Positions 15,367-23,912 are shown, counted from the first letter of the stretch. The stretch: DNA of 64,000 nt from JACQAP01 sp035275265 (GCA_035275265.1 DATENC010000012.1:62001-126000); one strand, 5' to 3'. Program-made: numbers and translations. The notes: a model not told the origin generated them from the sequence alone.

Positions 15367-17526
15367 ATGACACAAACTATCGAAACGGGTCGCCGCGATT
15401 TCCTGATCAAGACCGCCGCAGCGACCGGCGCACTGGCAATCGGATTCAAGCTCCCGCGCGTAGCTCAGGCAGCAGACGGCGCCGCCCAGACACCCGAAGT
15501 GACACACTGGATCGTGATCCAGCCTGACGAGACTGTAGTGATCCGCATTGCCCGCTCGGAACTGGGACAGGGTACGTTCACGGGGCTCGCGCAACTGGTA
15601 GCCGAGGAGCTGGAATGCGATTGGAGCAAGGTGCGTCCCGAGTACGCGGACGTGAATGAGCACGTCCGGCGCAACCGCATCTTCAAGGACATGTCCACCG
15701 GCGGCAGCCGCGGCATCCGCGATTCTCAGGAATACGTGCGCCAAGCTGGGGCATCCGCGCGCGAAATGTTGGTGGCGGCCGCCGCGCAGGAATGGGGTGT
15801 ACCGGCCTCCGAGTGCAAGGCCGCGAAAGGTGTCATTACCCATACTTCCGGCAAGCGCACCACTTTCGGCAAAGTGGCTGCGGCCGCATCCAAACTGGAG
15901 ATTCCCAAGGAGCCCAAACTCAAGGACCAGAAGGACTGGAAGCTGATCGGCACCTCCCCGGCCCGCTTCGATATCCCCGACAAGACCACCGGCAAGCAGA
16001 TCTACGCAGCCGATGTGCGCCTTCCCGGCATGGTGTACGCCTCCGTGGTGCAGTGCCCGGTGTTCGGCGGCAAACTCAAGAGCTTCGATGAATCCAAGGT
16101 CAAGGGCATGCGCGGCGTAAAGAGCGTAGTGGCCGGAGACGATTGGGTTGCAGTGGTCGCAGACAACTGGTGGCGCGCCAACCAGGCAGTCAAGGCGCTG
16201 CCGGTCGAGTGGGACGTGGGCGAGAATGGCAACGTTTCCAGTGAATCGATCAAACAGTTCTTGCGCACCGGAATTGAAGCAAAGGATGCGCCGGTTGCGC
16301 GCAAGGACGGCGACGCGGCCAGCGCACTCGCGGGTGCAGCGAAAGTCATCGAGGCCGAGTATTACGCGCCTTATCTCAATCACGCCACGATGGAGCCGCA
16401 AACCGCCACAGCGCTGGTGACGGACGAGCGCGTCGACGTCTGGGTCGGCACTCAGAATGGCGAGGCCACCATTACCGCGGCCTCGGAGACCGCCGGTATT
16501 CCACTGGAGAACGTTTACGCGCACAAGATGCATGCCGGTGGTGGTTTCGGCAGGCGCGGACCACACCAGGAGTACACCAAGCAGGCAGTGAAGATCGCGC
16601 AGACCATGCGTGGCACGCCGGTGAGGCTGCAATGGTCGCGCGAGGAAGACATGCGCCAAGGACGTTATCGCCCGGTGGCTCTGGTGAAGTTGCGCGCCGG
16701 ACTCGACAAGGACGGCAATTGGACTGGCTGGCATGTTCGGCAGGCAGACCAGTCGATCATCATTACGGTACGCCCGGCCATGATCAAGGACGGCGTCGAT
16801 CCCATCAATACACGCTGCTTCCAGGACAACCCTTACGCGGTGCCCAACTTTACCAACGAGTACGCGATGCGCAACACGCACGTCCCCCCGGGTTTCTGGC
16901 GGGCGGTGGCGCATACCAACAACCCGTTCTTCCGCGAGTGCTTCATCGACGAACTGGCGCTGGCGGCAGGCAAGGATCCTTACCAGTTCCGCCGTCCGCT
17001 TTTACAGGGCAAGAAGGATCTGGGCGTGCTCGATGCAGTGGCAAAGGCGGCCGGGTGGGACAAGCCCGCGCCCAAGGGCCTTCACCGCGGGATAGCGGTG
17101 GTGGATTCCTACGGTAGTTTCACTGCAGCGGTGGTGGAGCTTTCGGTGGAAGGCGGCAAGGTGATCGACGTGAAACGCGTGATAGTCGCCATCGACAGCG
17201 GGCACGTCGTCCATCCCGATGCGGTAAAGGCGCAGATGGAAGGCGGCGTCATCTGGGGGCTGAGTTCCGTCATGCACGAGGAAATCACCATCGAGAACGG
17301 GCGTGTGGTTCAAAGCAACTTCGCCGACTACCCGGTGCTGCGCCTGGCGGAGACGCCGCCAAAGATCGAAACCATCATCGTGCCAAGCGGCGGGTTCTGG
17401 GGTGGCGTCGGCGAGCCACCGATCGGGGGGGTGATCCCGGCGTTGGCCAACGCGTTGTTCGCAGCCACCGGCAAGCGCGTGCGCTCGATGCCGCTCAAGA
17501 ACCACGGGTTCTCTTACAAGACGTAG
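15367..17526 (+). CDS. Molybdopterin-binding subunit of xanthine dehydrogenase family, IorB-like
   Basis: 719 residues. A twin-arginine signal (GRRDFLIKTAAATGALAIG) indicates export, folded with its cofactor and the small subunit. Family segments include LGQGTFTGLAQLVAEEL near residue 65, GGGFGRRG near residue 395 in the molybdopterin-binding region and PIGGVIPALANA near the end, where the active-site glutamate of the family is normally GEP (here GVGEPPIGG). It is the catalytic subunit that hydroxylates an aldehyde or N-heterocycle; the substrate is unknown. AAGGGAG precedes the ATG. It is followed 14 bp later by soxY. Confidence 0.92.
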   Translation: MTQTIETGRRDFLIKTAAATGALAIGFKLPRVAQAADGAAQTPEVTHWIVIQPDETVVIRIARSELGQGTFTGLAQLVAEELECDWSKVRPEYADVNEHVRRNRIFKDMSTGGSRGIRDSQEYVRQAGASAREMLVAAAAQEWGVPASECKAAKGVITHTSGKRTTFGKVAAAASKLEIPKEPKLKDQKDWKLIGTSPARFDIPDKTTGKQIYAADVRLPGMVYASVVQCPVFGGKLKSFDESKVKGMRGVKSVVAGDDWVAVVADNWWRANQAVKALPVEWDVGENGNVSSESIKQFLRTGIEAKDAPVARKDGDAASALAGAAKVIEAEYYAPYLNHATMEPQTATALVTDERVDVWVGTQNGEATITAASETAGIPLENVYAHKMHAGGGFGRRGPHQEYTKQAVKIAQTMRGTPVRLQWSREEDMRQGRYRPVALVKLRAGLDKDGNWTGWHVRQADQSIIITVRPAMIKDGVDPINTRCFQDNPYAVPNFTNEYAMRNTHVPPGFWRAVAHTNNPFFRECFIDELALAAGKDPYQFRRPLLQGKKDLGVLDAVAKAAGWDKPAPKGLHRGIAVVDSYGSFTAAVVELSVEGGKVIDVKRVIVAIDSGHVVHPDAVKAQMEGGVIWGLSSVMHEEITIENGRVVQSNFADYPVLRLAETPPKIETIIVPSGGFWGGVGEPPIGGVIPALANALFAATGKRVRSMPLKNHGFSYKT

Positions 17527-17539
17527 CGTCTGGTGACGA

Positions 17540-18010
17540 GTGGCAGTCAATTGCAGGATCGGGTCCAGGACGCTGCCCGGTCGAAGGCGTGCACTGCGAT
17601 CGCTGGCGGCCGGGGTCTGCATTCTGATCGTGCGGCCCGCGGCTGCTACGCCCGGGGAACTGGCTGCGGCGCTGCGCGAAAGCTTTGGTGACCGGCAGAT
17701 CCAGCGTGGAAAAGTAAAGCTGGAAATGCCGCGGCTAGCGGAAAGCGGCAACGTGGTGCCGGTCACCGTGATCGTCGACAGCCCGATGACCGAACGGGAA
17801 TACGTGAAGAGCGTCCATCTGTTCGCGGAGAAAAACAACCTGCCGAGGATCCTCGAAGTGCAACTCGGGCCTTACAATGGCAAGGCGGTGGTGTCCACGC
17901 GGATACGGCTTGCGACTACGCAGCAGGTTCTCGCGGTTGCAGTACTGAGCGACGACACCTTATGGTCGGCTGTCACGGAGATCGAAGTTACGGTCTCGAG
18001 TTGCGGGTGA
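17540..18010 (+). CDS. soxY: SoxY-like sulfur carrier protein
   Basis: 156 residues from GTG 17540. A Tat-like signal (GRRRALRSLAAGVCIL) precedes the SoxY domain. The swinging-arm carboxy-terminus that carries sulfur intermediates normally ends GGCGG; here it ends VTVSSCG, so the key Cys (155) is kept but its glycine context is altered. SoxY pairs with SoxZ, whose ATG overlaps the stop codon (TGATG). No soxA, soxX, soxB or soxCD is in the window, so this is an orphan YZ pair attached to a molybdenum hydroxylase operon. Confidence 0.82.
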   Translation: MAVNCRIGSRTLPGRRRALRSLAAGVCILIVRPAAATPGELAAALRESFGDRQIQRGKVKLEMPRLAESGNVVPVTVIVDSPMTEREYVKSVHLFAEKNNLPRILEVQLGPYNGKAVVSTRIRLATTQQVLAVAVLSDDTLWSAVTEIEVTVSSCG

Positions 18011-18342
18011 TGAGCAGGATGGGCAAAGCGCGCGTGCGCGTGCCGGAGCGGGCGGCAAAGGGTGAGGTCGTCGAGATTCGCGCGATGGTCGACCATCCGC
18101 ACGAGTCGGGGTTTCGCCATGACAACATGGGGCGGCCGATCCCGCGGCACATCGTCGAGTCTTTCACCTGCAGCTATAACGGCAGGGAAATCTTTCGCGC
18201 CAAACTTCATCCGGCGGTGTCCACCAATCCATACTTCATGTTCCATGCCCTGGCAATGGAAAGCGGCGAACTGGTGTTCACGTGGACCGACGATCAGGGC
18301 GGAGTTGCAACGCAAACCGCAAGAATTTCCGTGACGGACTAA
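18010..18342 (+). CDS. soxZ: SoxZ-like sulfur carrier subunit
   Basis: 110 residues (or 107 from the ATG at 18019). It matches the whole SoxZ fold: MGKARVRVPERAAKGEVVEIRA at the start, HPHESGFRHDNMGRPIPRHIV in the middle and FTWTDDQGGVATQTA near the end, which is the canonical SoxZ C-terminal region. SoxZ is the scaffold partner of SoxY in the periplasm and has no signal of its own, travelling with SoxY by the Tat pathway. Translation is coupled to soxY by a four-base overlap. The metallo-hydrolase gene follows after 17 bp. Confidence 0.88.
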   Translation: MSRMGKARVRVPERAAKGEVVEIRAMVDHPHESGFRHDNMGRPIPRHIVESFTCSYNGREIFRAKLHPAVSTNPYFMFHALAMESGELVFTWTDDQGGVATQTARISVTD

Positions 18343-18359
18343 ACAAAGGGGAGTTTGCC

Positions 18360-19223
18360 ATGATGGATCGCTTGAGTGTCGCGCTTAGCTCTCTCGGATG
18401 GCTACTTCTATTTTCCACGCTTGCGACAGGCTCCGTTCTGGCAGCTGACGGTGGCGTTCAGCGAATGTACGTGCTCAACTGCGGCGAGTCGCGGACCAAC
18501 GACGTGTCGATGTGGTCGCCAGGGATCGATGTCGGCAAGTCCAGGGACTTCAGTGACAACTGCTACTTGATCCGCCACGGCAAGGATCTGATGCTCTGGG
18601 ACACCGGCATGTCCGACGCGATCGCCGACAAACCGGAAGGCGTGAAAGCGGCGGGTGGACTGTTGACACTATGGGTCAGGCGCACACTTGCATCGCAATT
18701 GCGTGAACTTGGAGTCGACCCCACGGACGTCACGCACATCGCGTTTTCGCATTTCCACGCGGATCACTCCGGCAACGCCAACCTGTTTACCGCCGCGACG
18801 CTGTACATCCAGGATGCGGAGTATGAAGCCGCATTCGGTACGGAGCCGTCGAAGTTCAATTTCGCTCCAGCGAACTACGAAAAACTGCGCGCCAACCCCG
18901 TGATGAAACTCAACGGCGATCACGATGTATTCGGCGACGGTTCGGTTGTGATTCTGGCCACGCCTGGCCATACGCCTGGGCATCAGTCACTGCTGGTGCG
19001 TCTGCCGAAGCGGGGCGCCGTGGTGCTGTCAGGAGACATGGTGCATTTCCAGGAGAATTGGGCAAACAGGCGGGTCCCGGCAAGAAACTTCGATCGCGAG
19101 CAAAGCGTGCGCACTATGGAAAGGATCGCGACATTGCTCACCGACAAGAAAGCGCAACTCTGGATCAACCACGACAAGGCACAAAGCGACACCATTCCCC
19201 ATGCACCCGCCTACGTTGAATAG
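18360..19223 (+). CDS. Exported MBL-fold metallohydrolase
   Basis: 287 residues. Signal peptide (LGWLLLFSTLATGSVLA) then a metallo-beta-lactamase fold with the zinc motif HFHADHSGN near residue 135, a third His in ATPGHTPGHQS near residue 205 and the bridging Asp in LSGDMVHF. Overall it resembles the N-acyl-homoserine-lactone-lactonase branch, but signal peptide and context suggest another role. AAAGGGGAG lies upstream of two adjacent ATGs (18360, 18363). It is 17 bp after soxZ and probably in the same operon. Metallo-hydrolases such as SoxH occur in some sox clusters, so a sulfur-linked hydrolase is a reasonable but unproven guess. Confidence 0.88.
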   Translation: MMDRLSVALSSLGWLLLFSTLATGSVLAADGGVQRMYVLNCGESRTNDVSMWSPGIDVGKSRDFSDNCYLIRHGKDLMLWDTGMSDAIADKPEGVKAAGGLLTLWVRRTLASQLRELGVDPTDVTHIAFSHFHADHSGNANLFTAATLYIQDAEYEAAFGTEPSKFNFAPANYEKLRANPVMKLNGDHDVFGDGSVVILATPGHTPGHQSLLVRLPKRGAVVLSGDMVHFQENWANRRVPARNFDREQSVRTMERIATLLTDKKAQLWINHDKAQSDTIPHAPAYVE

Positions 19224-19562
19224 GTCACTGTTTTCCGGCCGGAAAGAAACGTTGCCGCAAGGGCGCAGAGGTCAATAGAGAGGCCAAGACTAGAAATTCT
19301 TTCCGGATTTTCCTTTCACTATTGCACGCGGGCTTCTTAGCCTCCGTGGTCTAAGCGTTTCCGATTCATCTCTTCGATGTTCATACACATCGGACCCGCA
19401 GCCTTACGTTCCTCGCCGGACTTTCAGTAGATGTCGTCGTGCAACGACATGAGACGATTGGCACATGTCAGTGCGGTCGTTGAAATGTTATTTTCACATC
19501 GCCAGATTAGGATCGAGAAGCGTCATATGTTTATCAGCTAAATTCGATCCGAGGAGAGGGAC
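19224..19562. other. 339-bp intergenic region with repeat remnants
   Basis: No gene is apparent. A perfect 14-bp palindrome TTTCCGGCCGGAAA lies at 19232-19245. At about 19248-19275 a sequence (CGTTGCCGCAAGGGCGCAGA) resembles the GCAAAGA-type repeats at 21292 and 28689, and TTAGCCTCCGTGGTCTAAGC at 19336-19355 looks like the opposite strand of a related degenerate repeat. The 3' end carries a GAGGAGAGG ribosome-binding site for the next gene. Confidence 0.5.
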
Positions 19563-19892
19563 ATGACGAAAACACAACTGCTGGAGGAATCGATCATAAG
19601 ACTAACGAAACAGGCGGGCATGGAGATGTCAGGCAGGTTTCACCTAACGTCGGTGTCCCAAGACTCAATGGGACTTTTCATCATGGACGTCATGGGGCCC
19701 GAGAGAAAGCGCTTTTGCGAGGAAGTCCAGCGCATCGTGACGGGTTTCCCATCCGATACTGAATCGAGCTTCTTCGCGCTGCTGCCGGAAGTTGTAGACG
19801 AGATCATATTTGCGGCGCAGTCCGCCCCGGCTGATTTCCTTCAGATCCGAAAACGGAAAGGCGCCGTCGGTAACGCTGGAATGACCGACTAA
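19563..19892 (+). CDS. Hypothetical protein
   Basis: 109 residues from ATG 19563, supported by GAGGAGAGG five bases upstream. No family recognised. It is cytoplasmic by appearance, with predicted alpha/beta content (RFHLTSVSQDSMGLFIMDVMGPERKRF) and a helix-rich centre, then a basic tail. It lies alone between repeat remnants and the small exported protein, 97 bp upstream of the latter. The strong ribosome-binding site argues for real translation. Confidence 0.6.
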   Translation: MTKTQLLEESIIRLTKQAGMEMSGRFHLTSVSQDSMGLFIMDVMGPERKRFCEEVQRIVTGFPSDTESSFFALLPEVVDEIIFAAQSAPADFLQIRKRKGAVGNAGMTD

Positions 19893-19989
19893 GGACGGAA
19901 GAGTGCTCCATCCGCACGTGCAGCGGGATTCGCACGATGAAATGCCGGTTTCCCATCATGAAATCTTGACGAAATCGAAAGGAACACAA

Positions 19990-20256
19990 ATGAACTTTTC
20001 TAAACTGCTTGTAATTGGTGGTTTTGCTGTTGTCGCCACCGGCGCCCTTGCCGAAACGGGCGTGAACACTGCGGACCTCGGTTATGTAACGAACGTTTAT
20101 GGTCGCGCGAGCATTCCAACTGTGGAGATCGCCGGGCCGGTGGTCATCCGTCCCGCTGATGTGAACGTCGCAGGCCGCGATCCCGTCCAAGGCACAACCC
20201 CAATGTTGGTGACCACGAAGGACAGCGATGTCAACGAGGTTTTCGGCCGCGCATAG
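19990..20256 (+). CDS. Small exported protein
   Basis: 88 residues. Signal peptide MNFSKLLVIGGFAVVATGALA with likely cleavage after ALA, leaving about 67 mature residues, strand-rich, with no Cys or metal motif. AAAGGA precedes the ATG by six bases and a strong terminator follows 20 bp after the stop, giving a compact single-gene unit of the sort used for abundant small periplasmic proteins. I recognise no family. Function unknown. Confidence 0.65.
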   Translation: MNFSKLLVIGGFAVVATGALAETGVNTADLGYVTNVYGRASIPTVEIAGPVVIRPADVNVAGRDPVQGTTPMLVTTKDSDVNEVFGRA

Positions 20257-20276
20257 ACCCGCAGCAGCCCCAAATG

Positions 20277-20308
20277 AACGCCGCACGGTCCATCCGTGCG
20301 GCGTTTTT
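20277..20308 (+). terminator. Strong rho-independent terminator
   Basis: AACGCCGCACGG pairs with CCGTGCGGCGTT around the loop TCCAT, and the T-run TTTTTCTTT follows. It ends the small exported protein gene. The stem is perfect over 12 bp. Confidence 0.92.
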
Positions 20309-20346
20309 CTTTCCGCAACGCGTGTGGAAGTGCGGTCCGGCGCCTA

Positions 20347-20372
20347 ACCGGCACAAGGAGAAAGGTGCCGGT
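20347..20372. other. Hairpin between convergent genes
   Basis: ACCGGCAC (20347-20354) and GTGCCGGT (20365-20372) form a perfect 8-bp stem with a ten-base loop. There is no T-run on either side. It lies between the small exported protein and the cNMP-binding gene and may be a weak terminator or mRNA-stabilising element. Confidence 0.4.
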
Positions 20373-20402
20373 ATGTTTGCTACTCCTTACACCTCATCGG
20401 CC

Positions 20403-21233
20403 TTACGCCTGGCGCGCGGTCATTCGCCGCAACCGTTCCGCCAGTGACCTGAGCAACGACACGGCGAACGCGGGTGTTGTCTTCACCAGCGAGAGGAAGT
20501 CGTCGCGGTTTACCGGCAGTAACGCCGTGTCGTTTTCCGCGATGGCACTGGCGGCACGCGGCGACTGGTCTACCAGCGCCATCTCGCCGAACACGCCGCC
20601 AGTTCCGGTGCGCTCGACGACCCTGGACTTGATGGAAACAGCTACAGCACCCTTGATCACCACGTACATGAATCCGCCTTTTTCTCCTTCATTCATGATT
20701 GTGCGTCCGGCGGGGAAAAGCTGCGGTGGGCGCTGGTTGAGTGCGGCCATCACCTTGCCGAGCAGCGCCTTGTCGAAGACTATGCTCACTTCCTTCGCCG
20801 ACCGGTCGGGCAGGCTGCCGCTCCTATCGAGTATGGCAACCGACAGGCGCAGACGATTGATCAGGATGCCCATGAGCATGAGCGCAAATTGCGGCGTCTT
20901 CTGGATTGCCTGTTGGAACTGCGCCGCGTCGAGTGAGAGGACGCGGCAAACGCCCTTGGCGACCGCGGACGCAGTGCGTGGATGGCCGGTTATGACCGCG
21001 ACCTCGCCGAAAATCTCGCCTGGCTTGATGATGTCGAGGGTCTTGGCTCCGCGAACAAGACGAACCTGGCCGTCGAGCAGCAGGTACATTCGGTCACTGG
21101 CTTGATTGTGCTCGAAGAAGGATTTGCCTTCTTCGACGCTGTGTGGTTTGCCCAGGGCTTCGAAGCACGACTTTGCAATTGCCGGATCGTAGATTTCATC
21201 GCGCGCCGTTGTGGTGAAGTCGAGTTCTTCCAT
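20403..21233 (-). CDS. Tandem cyclic-nucleotide-binding domain protein
   Basis: 276 residues with two cyclic-nucleotide-binding (CAP/PKA-type) beta-roll domains: about residues 25-125 (GEIFGEVAVITGHPRTASA is its phosphate-binding cassette) and 155-270 (GVFGEMALVDQSPRAASAIA). Each cassette has the Glu and the Arg that hold ribose and phosphate. No DNA-binding, kinase or channel domain is attached, so it would be a free-standing cAMP/cGMP or other nucleotide sensor, perhaps acting through protein contact. The start ATG 21233 has only a weak CGGAA upstream. It is transcribed alone. Confidence 0.88.
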   Translation of the reverse strand: MEELDFTTTARDEIYDPAIAKSCFEALGKPHSVEEGKSFFEHNQASDRMYLLLDGQVRLVRGAKTLDIIKPGEIFGEVAVITGHPRTASAVAKGVCRVLSLDAAQFQQAIQKTPQFALMLMGILINRLRLSVAILDRSGSLPDRSAKEVSIVFDKALLGKVMAALNQRPPQLFPAGRTIMNEGEKGGFMYVVIKGAVAVSIKSRVVERTGTGGVFGEMALVDQSPRAASAIAENDTALLPVNRDDFLSLVKTTPAFAVSLLRSLAERLRRMTARQA

Positions 21234-21291
21234 TTCCGTTTCGCTTGACTGATTCTGGCCGAATTCTAGTGATTACGGTAGGCCGTTAGCC

Positions 21292-21352
21292 CGGCGACAA
21301 GAGCGTTGACGCAAAGATCGCAAAGAAGTGCAGGAAAAGACGCAAAGAGATT
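21292..21352. repeat. Dispersed GCAAAGA-type intergenic repeat
   Basis: CGGCGACAAGAGCGTTGACG begins a stretch with three GCAAAGA-like units (GACGCAAAGATC, GCAAAGAAG, GACGCAAAGAG). The first 34 bases match 28689-28722 with only about five differences. Related but more decayed copies are at about 19248 and 55485. Such degenerate period-like repeats are found between genes in many GC-rich bacterial genomes; origin unknown. Confidence 0.6.
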
Positions 21353-21428
21353 CCATTGCGTTGAACCCCTTAATGCCGCCCTTTGCCGGCTAGTTTTCTC
21401 GCAGCACTCAGCGCCCCTTCATCACCTT

Positions 21429-22883
21429 TCACACGAATCCCGGTGGTGCCACGAAAGGCTGGAACTCCTGTTCCAGAAACCTGGCAGCGGCGATGGTCGC
21501 GAGGTCGCCATACTGCGGACCCACGATCTGCACGCCGACCGGCAGGCGTTGCTCCGTGAAGCCCGCGGGTGCGACGCTCGAAGGCAGCCAAGCCAGTCCA
21601 GGGTAGCCGGCCCAGAACATTTGGGTCGTCGAGGGCTGAGGCCTGCCATTGACCATGACCATGCGCTCCCAGCGTTCGCCTTTGTGATTGTGCGGGAATG
21701 CCGCGGTCGCGGCGGCGGGGCAGAGCAACAAGTCCCAGTCACGGAAGAATTCCGACCACATAAGGCGCATCTGCTCGCGTTTCTCGTTCCAGCCGTGCCA
21801 ATCGCGATGCGACATGATATTGGCACGCAACATCCACGCCGGGTAACTTTCGTCGCCGGCGGCAAGCTTCGCCGCGAGCGTCTGATGGTTCTGGAACTGC
21901 TCGTCGGTGAGCGCTGTCGAGGTTGCGCCGCGCACAAGGTGGATGAAGGTATTGTGGGCTTCGTGCAAGTCGATGTCCGGCCGCGCCGTGTCGCTGACCG
22001 TCGCGCCGCTACTTGCAAAGCACTTTGCCGCGGCCAGTACGGCTGCCTGCACCGACTGGTCCACTTCCGCGTTCGCAGCGTTGGAAAGCACTGCAATCTT
22101 CAGTTTTCTCACGGAAGGCTTGGGTTTTGCGAGCGCGATCTTCACGCCGCGCGACGTCATCTCGTCCGGCTGGCCGATGATGCCGAGCACAATCTCGAGA
22201 TCTTCGGCGCTGCGCGCCAGCGGGCCGATCACCAGCATGTCCCTGTTGGACATGTTCCCTGGCAGGTTGTGTCCCTGAATCGGACAAAGCCCGAAAGTCG
22301 GCTTGTGCCCGAACACGCCGCAGTAATGCGCCGGATTGCGGATCGAGGCTCCGATGTCGCTGCCCAGTTCCAGCCCGGTCAGCCCGGCAGCGAGCGCTGC
22401 GCCAGCCCCGCCAGAAGAGCCGCCCGGAACACGCGTAACGTCCCATGGGTTGCCGGTGGTGCCGTAAACCGGATTGAAGGTTTGCCAGTCGGCGAGCATC
22501 ACCGGGACATTGGTCTTTCCGAAAATGACGGCGCCCGCACCGATGAGACGATGGACGGAGAGCGCATGGCGCGCTGCGATGTTTCCCTTCATATCGGTGC
22601 GGCCCCAGGTGGTGGGAAGCCCTTCCACGTCGAAGGATTCCTTGACGGTCATCGGCACGCCGTGCAAAGGCCCCCACCAGTCCTTTTTCGCGGCGGCCCG
22701 GTCGGCCTTACGTGCCCGTTCGCGGGCACGCCTGTCGTCGAGCACGACCACCGCGTTGATCTTCGGGTTCAGACGAGTGACTCGTTCTAGATAAAGATCG
22801 AGCAACTCGACGCAGCCGATTTTCCTGCGGCGGATCAGAGAAGCGAGTTTTCTCGCGGACGCGAATGCAACTTCATCCGTCAT
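21429..22883 (-). CDS. Amidase signature family hydrolase
   Basis: 484 residues. The amidase-signature Ser-cisSer-Lys triad is present: Lys in GVPMTVKESFDVEG near residue 80, and the serines in PGGSSGGAGAALAAG near 155, with GSDIGASIRNPA completing the signature. These enzymes hydrolyse amides; family members range from aryl amidases to GatA, but no gatB or gatC adjoins it, so a catabolic or detoxifying amidase is more likely. The ATG at 22883 is preceded by AGGAGG, which lies within an inverted repeat. The lipoprotein gene ends 12 bp upstream on the same strand, so the two are likely co-transcribed. Confidence 0.93.
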   Translation of the reverse strand: MTDEVAFASARKLASLIRRRKIGCVELLDLYLERVTRLNPKINAVVVLDDRRARERARKADRAAAKKDWWGPLHGVPMTVKESFDVEGLPTTWGRTDMKGNIAARHALSVHRLIGAGAVIFGKTNVPVMLADWQTFNPVYGTTGNPWDVTRVPGGSSGGAGAALAAGLTGLELGSDIGASIRNPAHYCGVFGHKPTFGLCPIQGHNLPGNMSNRDMLVIGPLARSAEDLEIVLGIIGQPDEMTSRGVKIALAKPKPSVRKLKIAVLSNAANAEVDQSVQAAVLAAAKCFASSGATVSDTARPDIDLHEAHNTFIHLVRGATSTALTDEQFQNHQTLAAKLAAGDESYPAWMLRANIMSHRDWHGWNEKREQMRLMWSEFFRDWDLLLCPAAATAAFPHNHKGERWERMVMVNGRPQPSTTQMFWAGYPGLAWLPSSVAPAGFTEQRLPVGVQIVGPQYGDLATIAAARFLEQEFQPFVAPPGFV

Positions 22884-22898
22884 TGAGGAGCCTCCTCA
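22884..22898 (-). promoter_or_regulatory. Inverted repeat covering the amidase ribosome-binding site
   Basis: On the minus strand TGAGGAGGCTCCTCA lies directly before the amidase ATG. Its arms are complementary, so the Shine-Dalgarno GAGG could pair with CCTC next to the start codon. The first TGA is also the stop codon of the upstream lipoprotein gene, so ribosomes finishing that gene would open the hairpin. Confidence 0.5.
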
Positions 22899-23750
22899 TT
22901 TTTCAATTGACGTGTTGCCGTTGCGGTTGAAGGGAAATAACAGCGGTCCGTACGGCGTGCCGGCTTCCAGAGAGCCGATCAAATTGTAAGCCGCCTTGTT
23001 TCCACGCAGCAGATTCATGACCGCGAGACCAAAGGAGCGTGGCGAAAACGACAGTGGCACATCCACGGCAACGGATTGACCGGGAGCGATCTTTGCCGAT
23101 TTGGCGAGACTCGTATTGGCGACCTTGTGTGCGCCGAGCGCGAGTTCAATGCTGATCTTCGACAGATTGAGAGCAAAAGAATTGGTGTTCTTCACTTGCA
23201 GCTTCGCGGTAGCTTTGGTTTCGTCCATGCCGAGCTTGGCGATCTCGAAAGAATAAAGCTCGACCTCCGGCGCTGCAGGAACCGGCAATTCTCCTGACTT
23301 CGACAACGGCAGCGTCAGTCTCCCTGCCACTGGCACATCAACGCCCAATGTCATGTCGGCCTTGTAGGGCACGACCGATCCCGGTCTGACATCCTTGAGC
23401 GTTCTGATCAGCGAAGCAAACGTGATCCGGGCGGGAAGCTGGATTACGCTGGTGCCGCGTGCCGGCACGGCCCCGGATGGTTTGATGTTTCCCTGCACAA
23501 GGCTGGTACCACCGCTGCCGACGGCGTATGCGAGATCGAGCAGCGGCAGATCCACGGCATAGGGATTGGCGATCTCCACGTTGAACACGAGATCGATCTT
23601 CTGCAGAGACAGATTCTTCAGTTCTGTGCCGATGATGCGTGCGGTCGGCTTGGGACTGGATTGAAGGATGCCTTCGAGGGTCTGACAAGCGCTGAACAGA
23701 GAGGCGCAGATCAAGGCAGCCGCAACGCGATGACTGGCGAAGTCACGCAT
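22896..23750 (-). CDS. LEA type 2 (WHy domain) lipoprotein
   Basis: About 284 residues from ATG 23750. A lipoprotein signal ends ICASLFSACQ, giving an acylated Cys near residue 22. Two LEA14-like (water stress and hypersensitive response) domains follow, at about 35-150 (LQKIDLVFNVEIANPYAVDLP) and 165-270 (ATAKLQVKNTNSFALNLSKI). These small immunoglobulin-like folds occur in desiccation proteins of plants and in bacterial envelope lipoproteins of unknown role. An upstream TTG at 23777 would add nine residues; neither has a clear ribosome-binding site. It is followed by the amidase gene. Confidence 0.85.
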   Translation of the reverse strand: MRDFASHRVAAALICASLFSACQTLEGILQSSPKPTARIIGTELKNLSLQKIDLVFNVEIANPYAVDLPLLDLAYAVGSGGTSLVQGNIKPSGAVPARGTSVIQLPARITFASLIRTLKDVRPGSVVPYKADMTLGVDVPVAGRLTLPLSKSGELPVPAAPEVELYSFEIAKLGMDETKATAKLQVKNTNSFALNLSKISIELALGAHKVANTSLAKSAKIAPGQSVAVDVPLSFSPRSFGLAVMNLLRGNKAAYNLIGSLEAGTPYGPLLFPFNRNGNTSIEK

Positions 23751-23912
23751 GTGTGTTTGGAAGTGAAAGTGTGGCAATGCTAACGCAGAAAAGGCCGTTT
23801 CGATTCGAAATCAGTGAGTGGTGGCAAGGAAGGCCGAGGATGTGGGCGAACGCATGAAGGAACAACTAAGGTCACTGGATAGCTGATGAGCACACGGCTC
23901 CCGGTACCAAGC

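Noticed and set aside
14989..16914. 641-codon open frame on the minus strand over the IorA/IorB genes
   Set aside because: It is antisense to two genes with clear motifs (2Fe-2S cysteines, Tat signal, molybdopterin site); its translation is His/Arg/Leu-rich with no domain. GC-rich third positions keep such frames open by chance.
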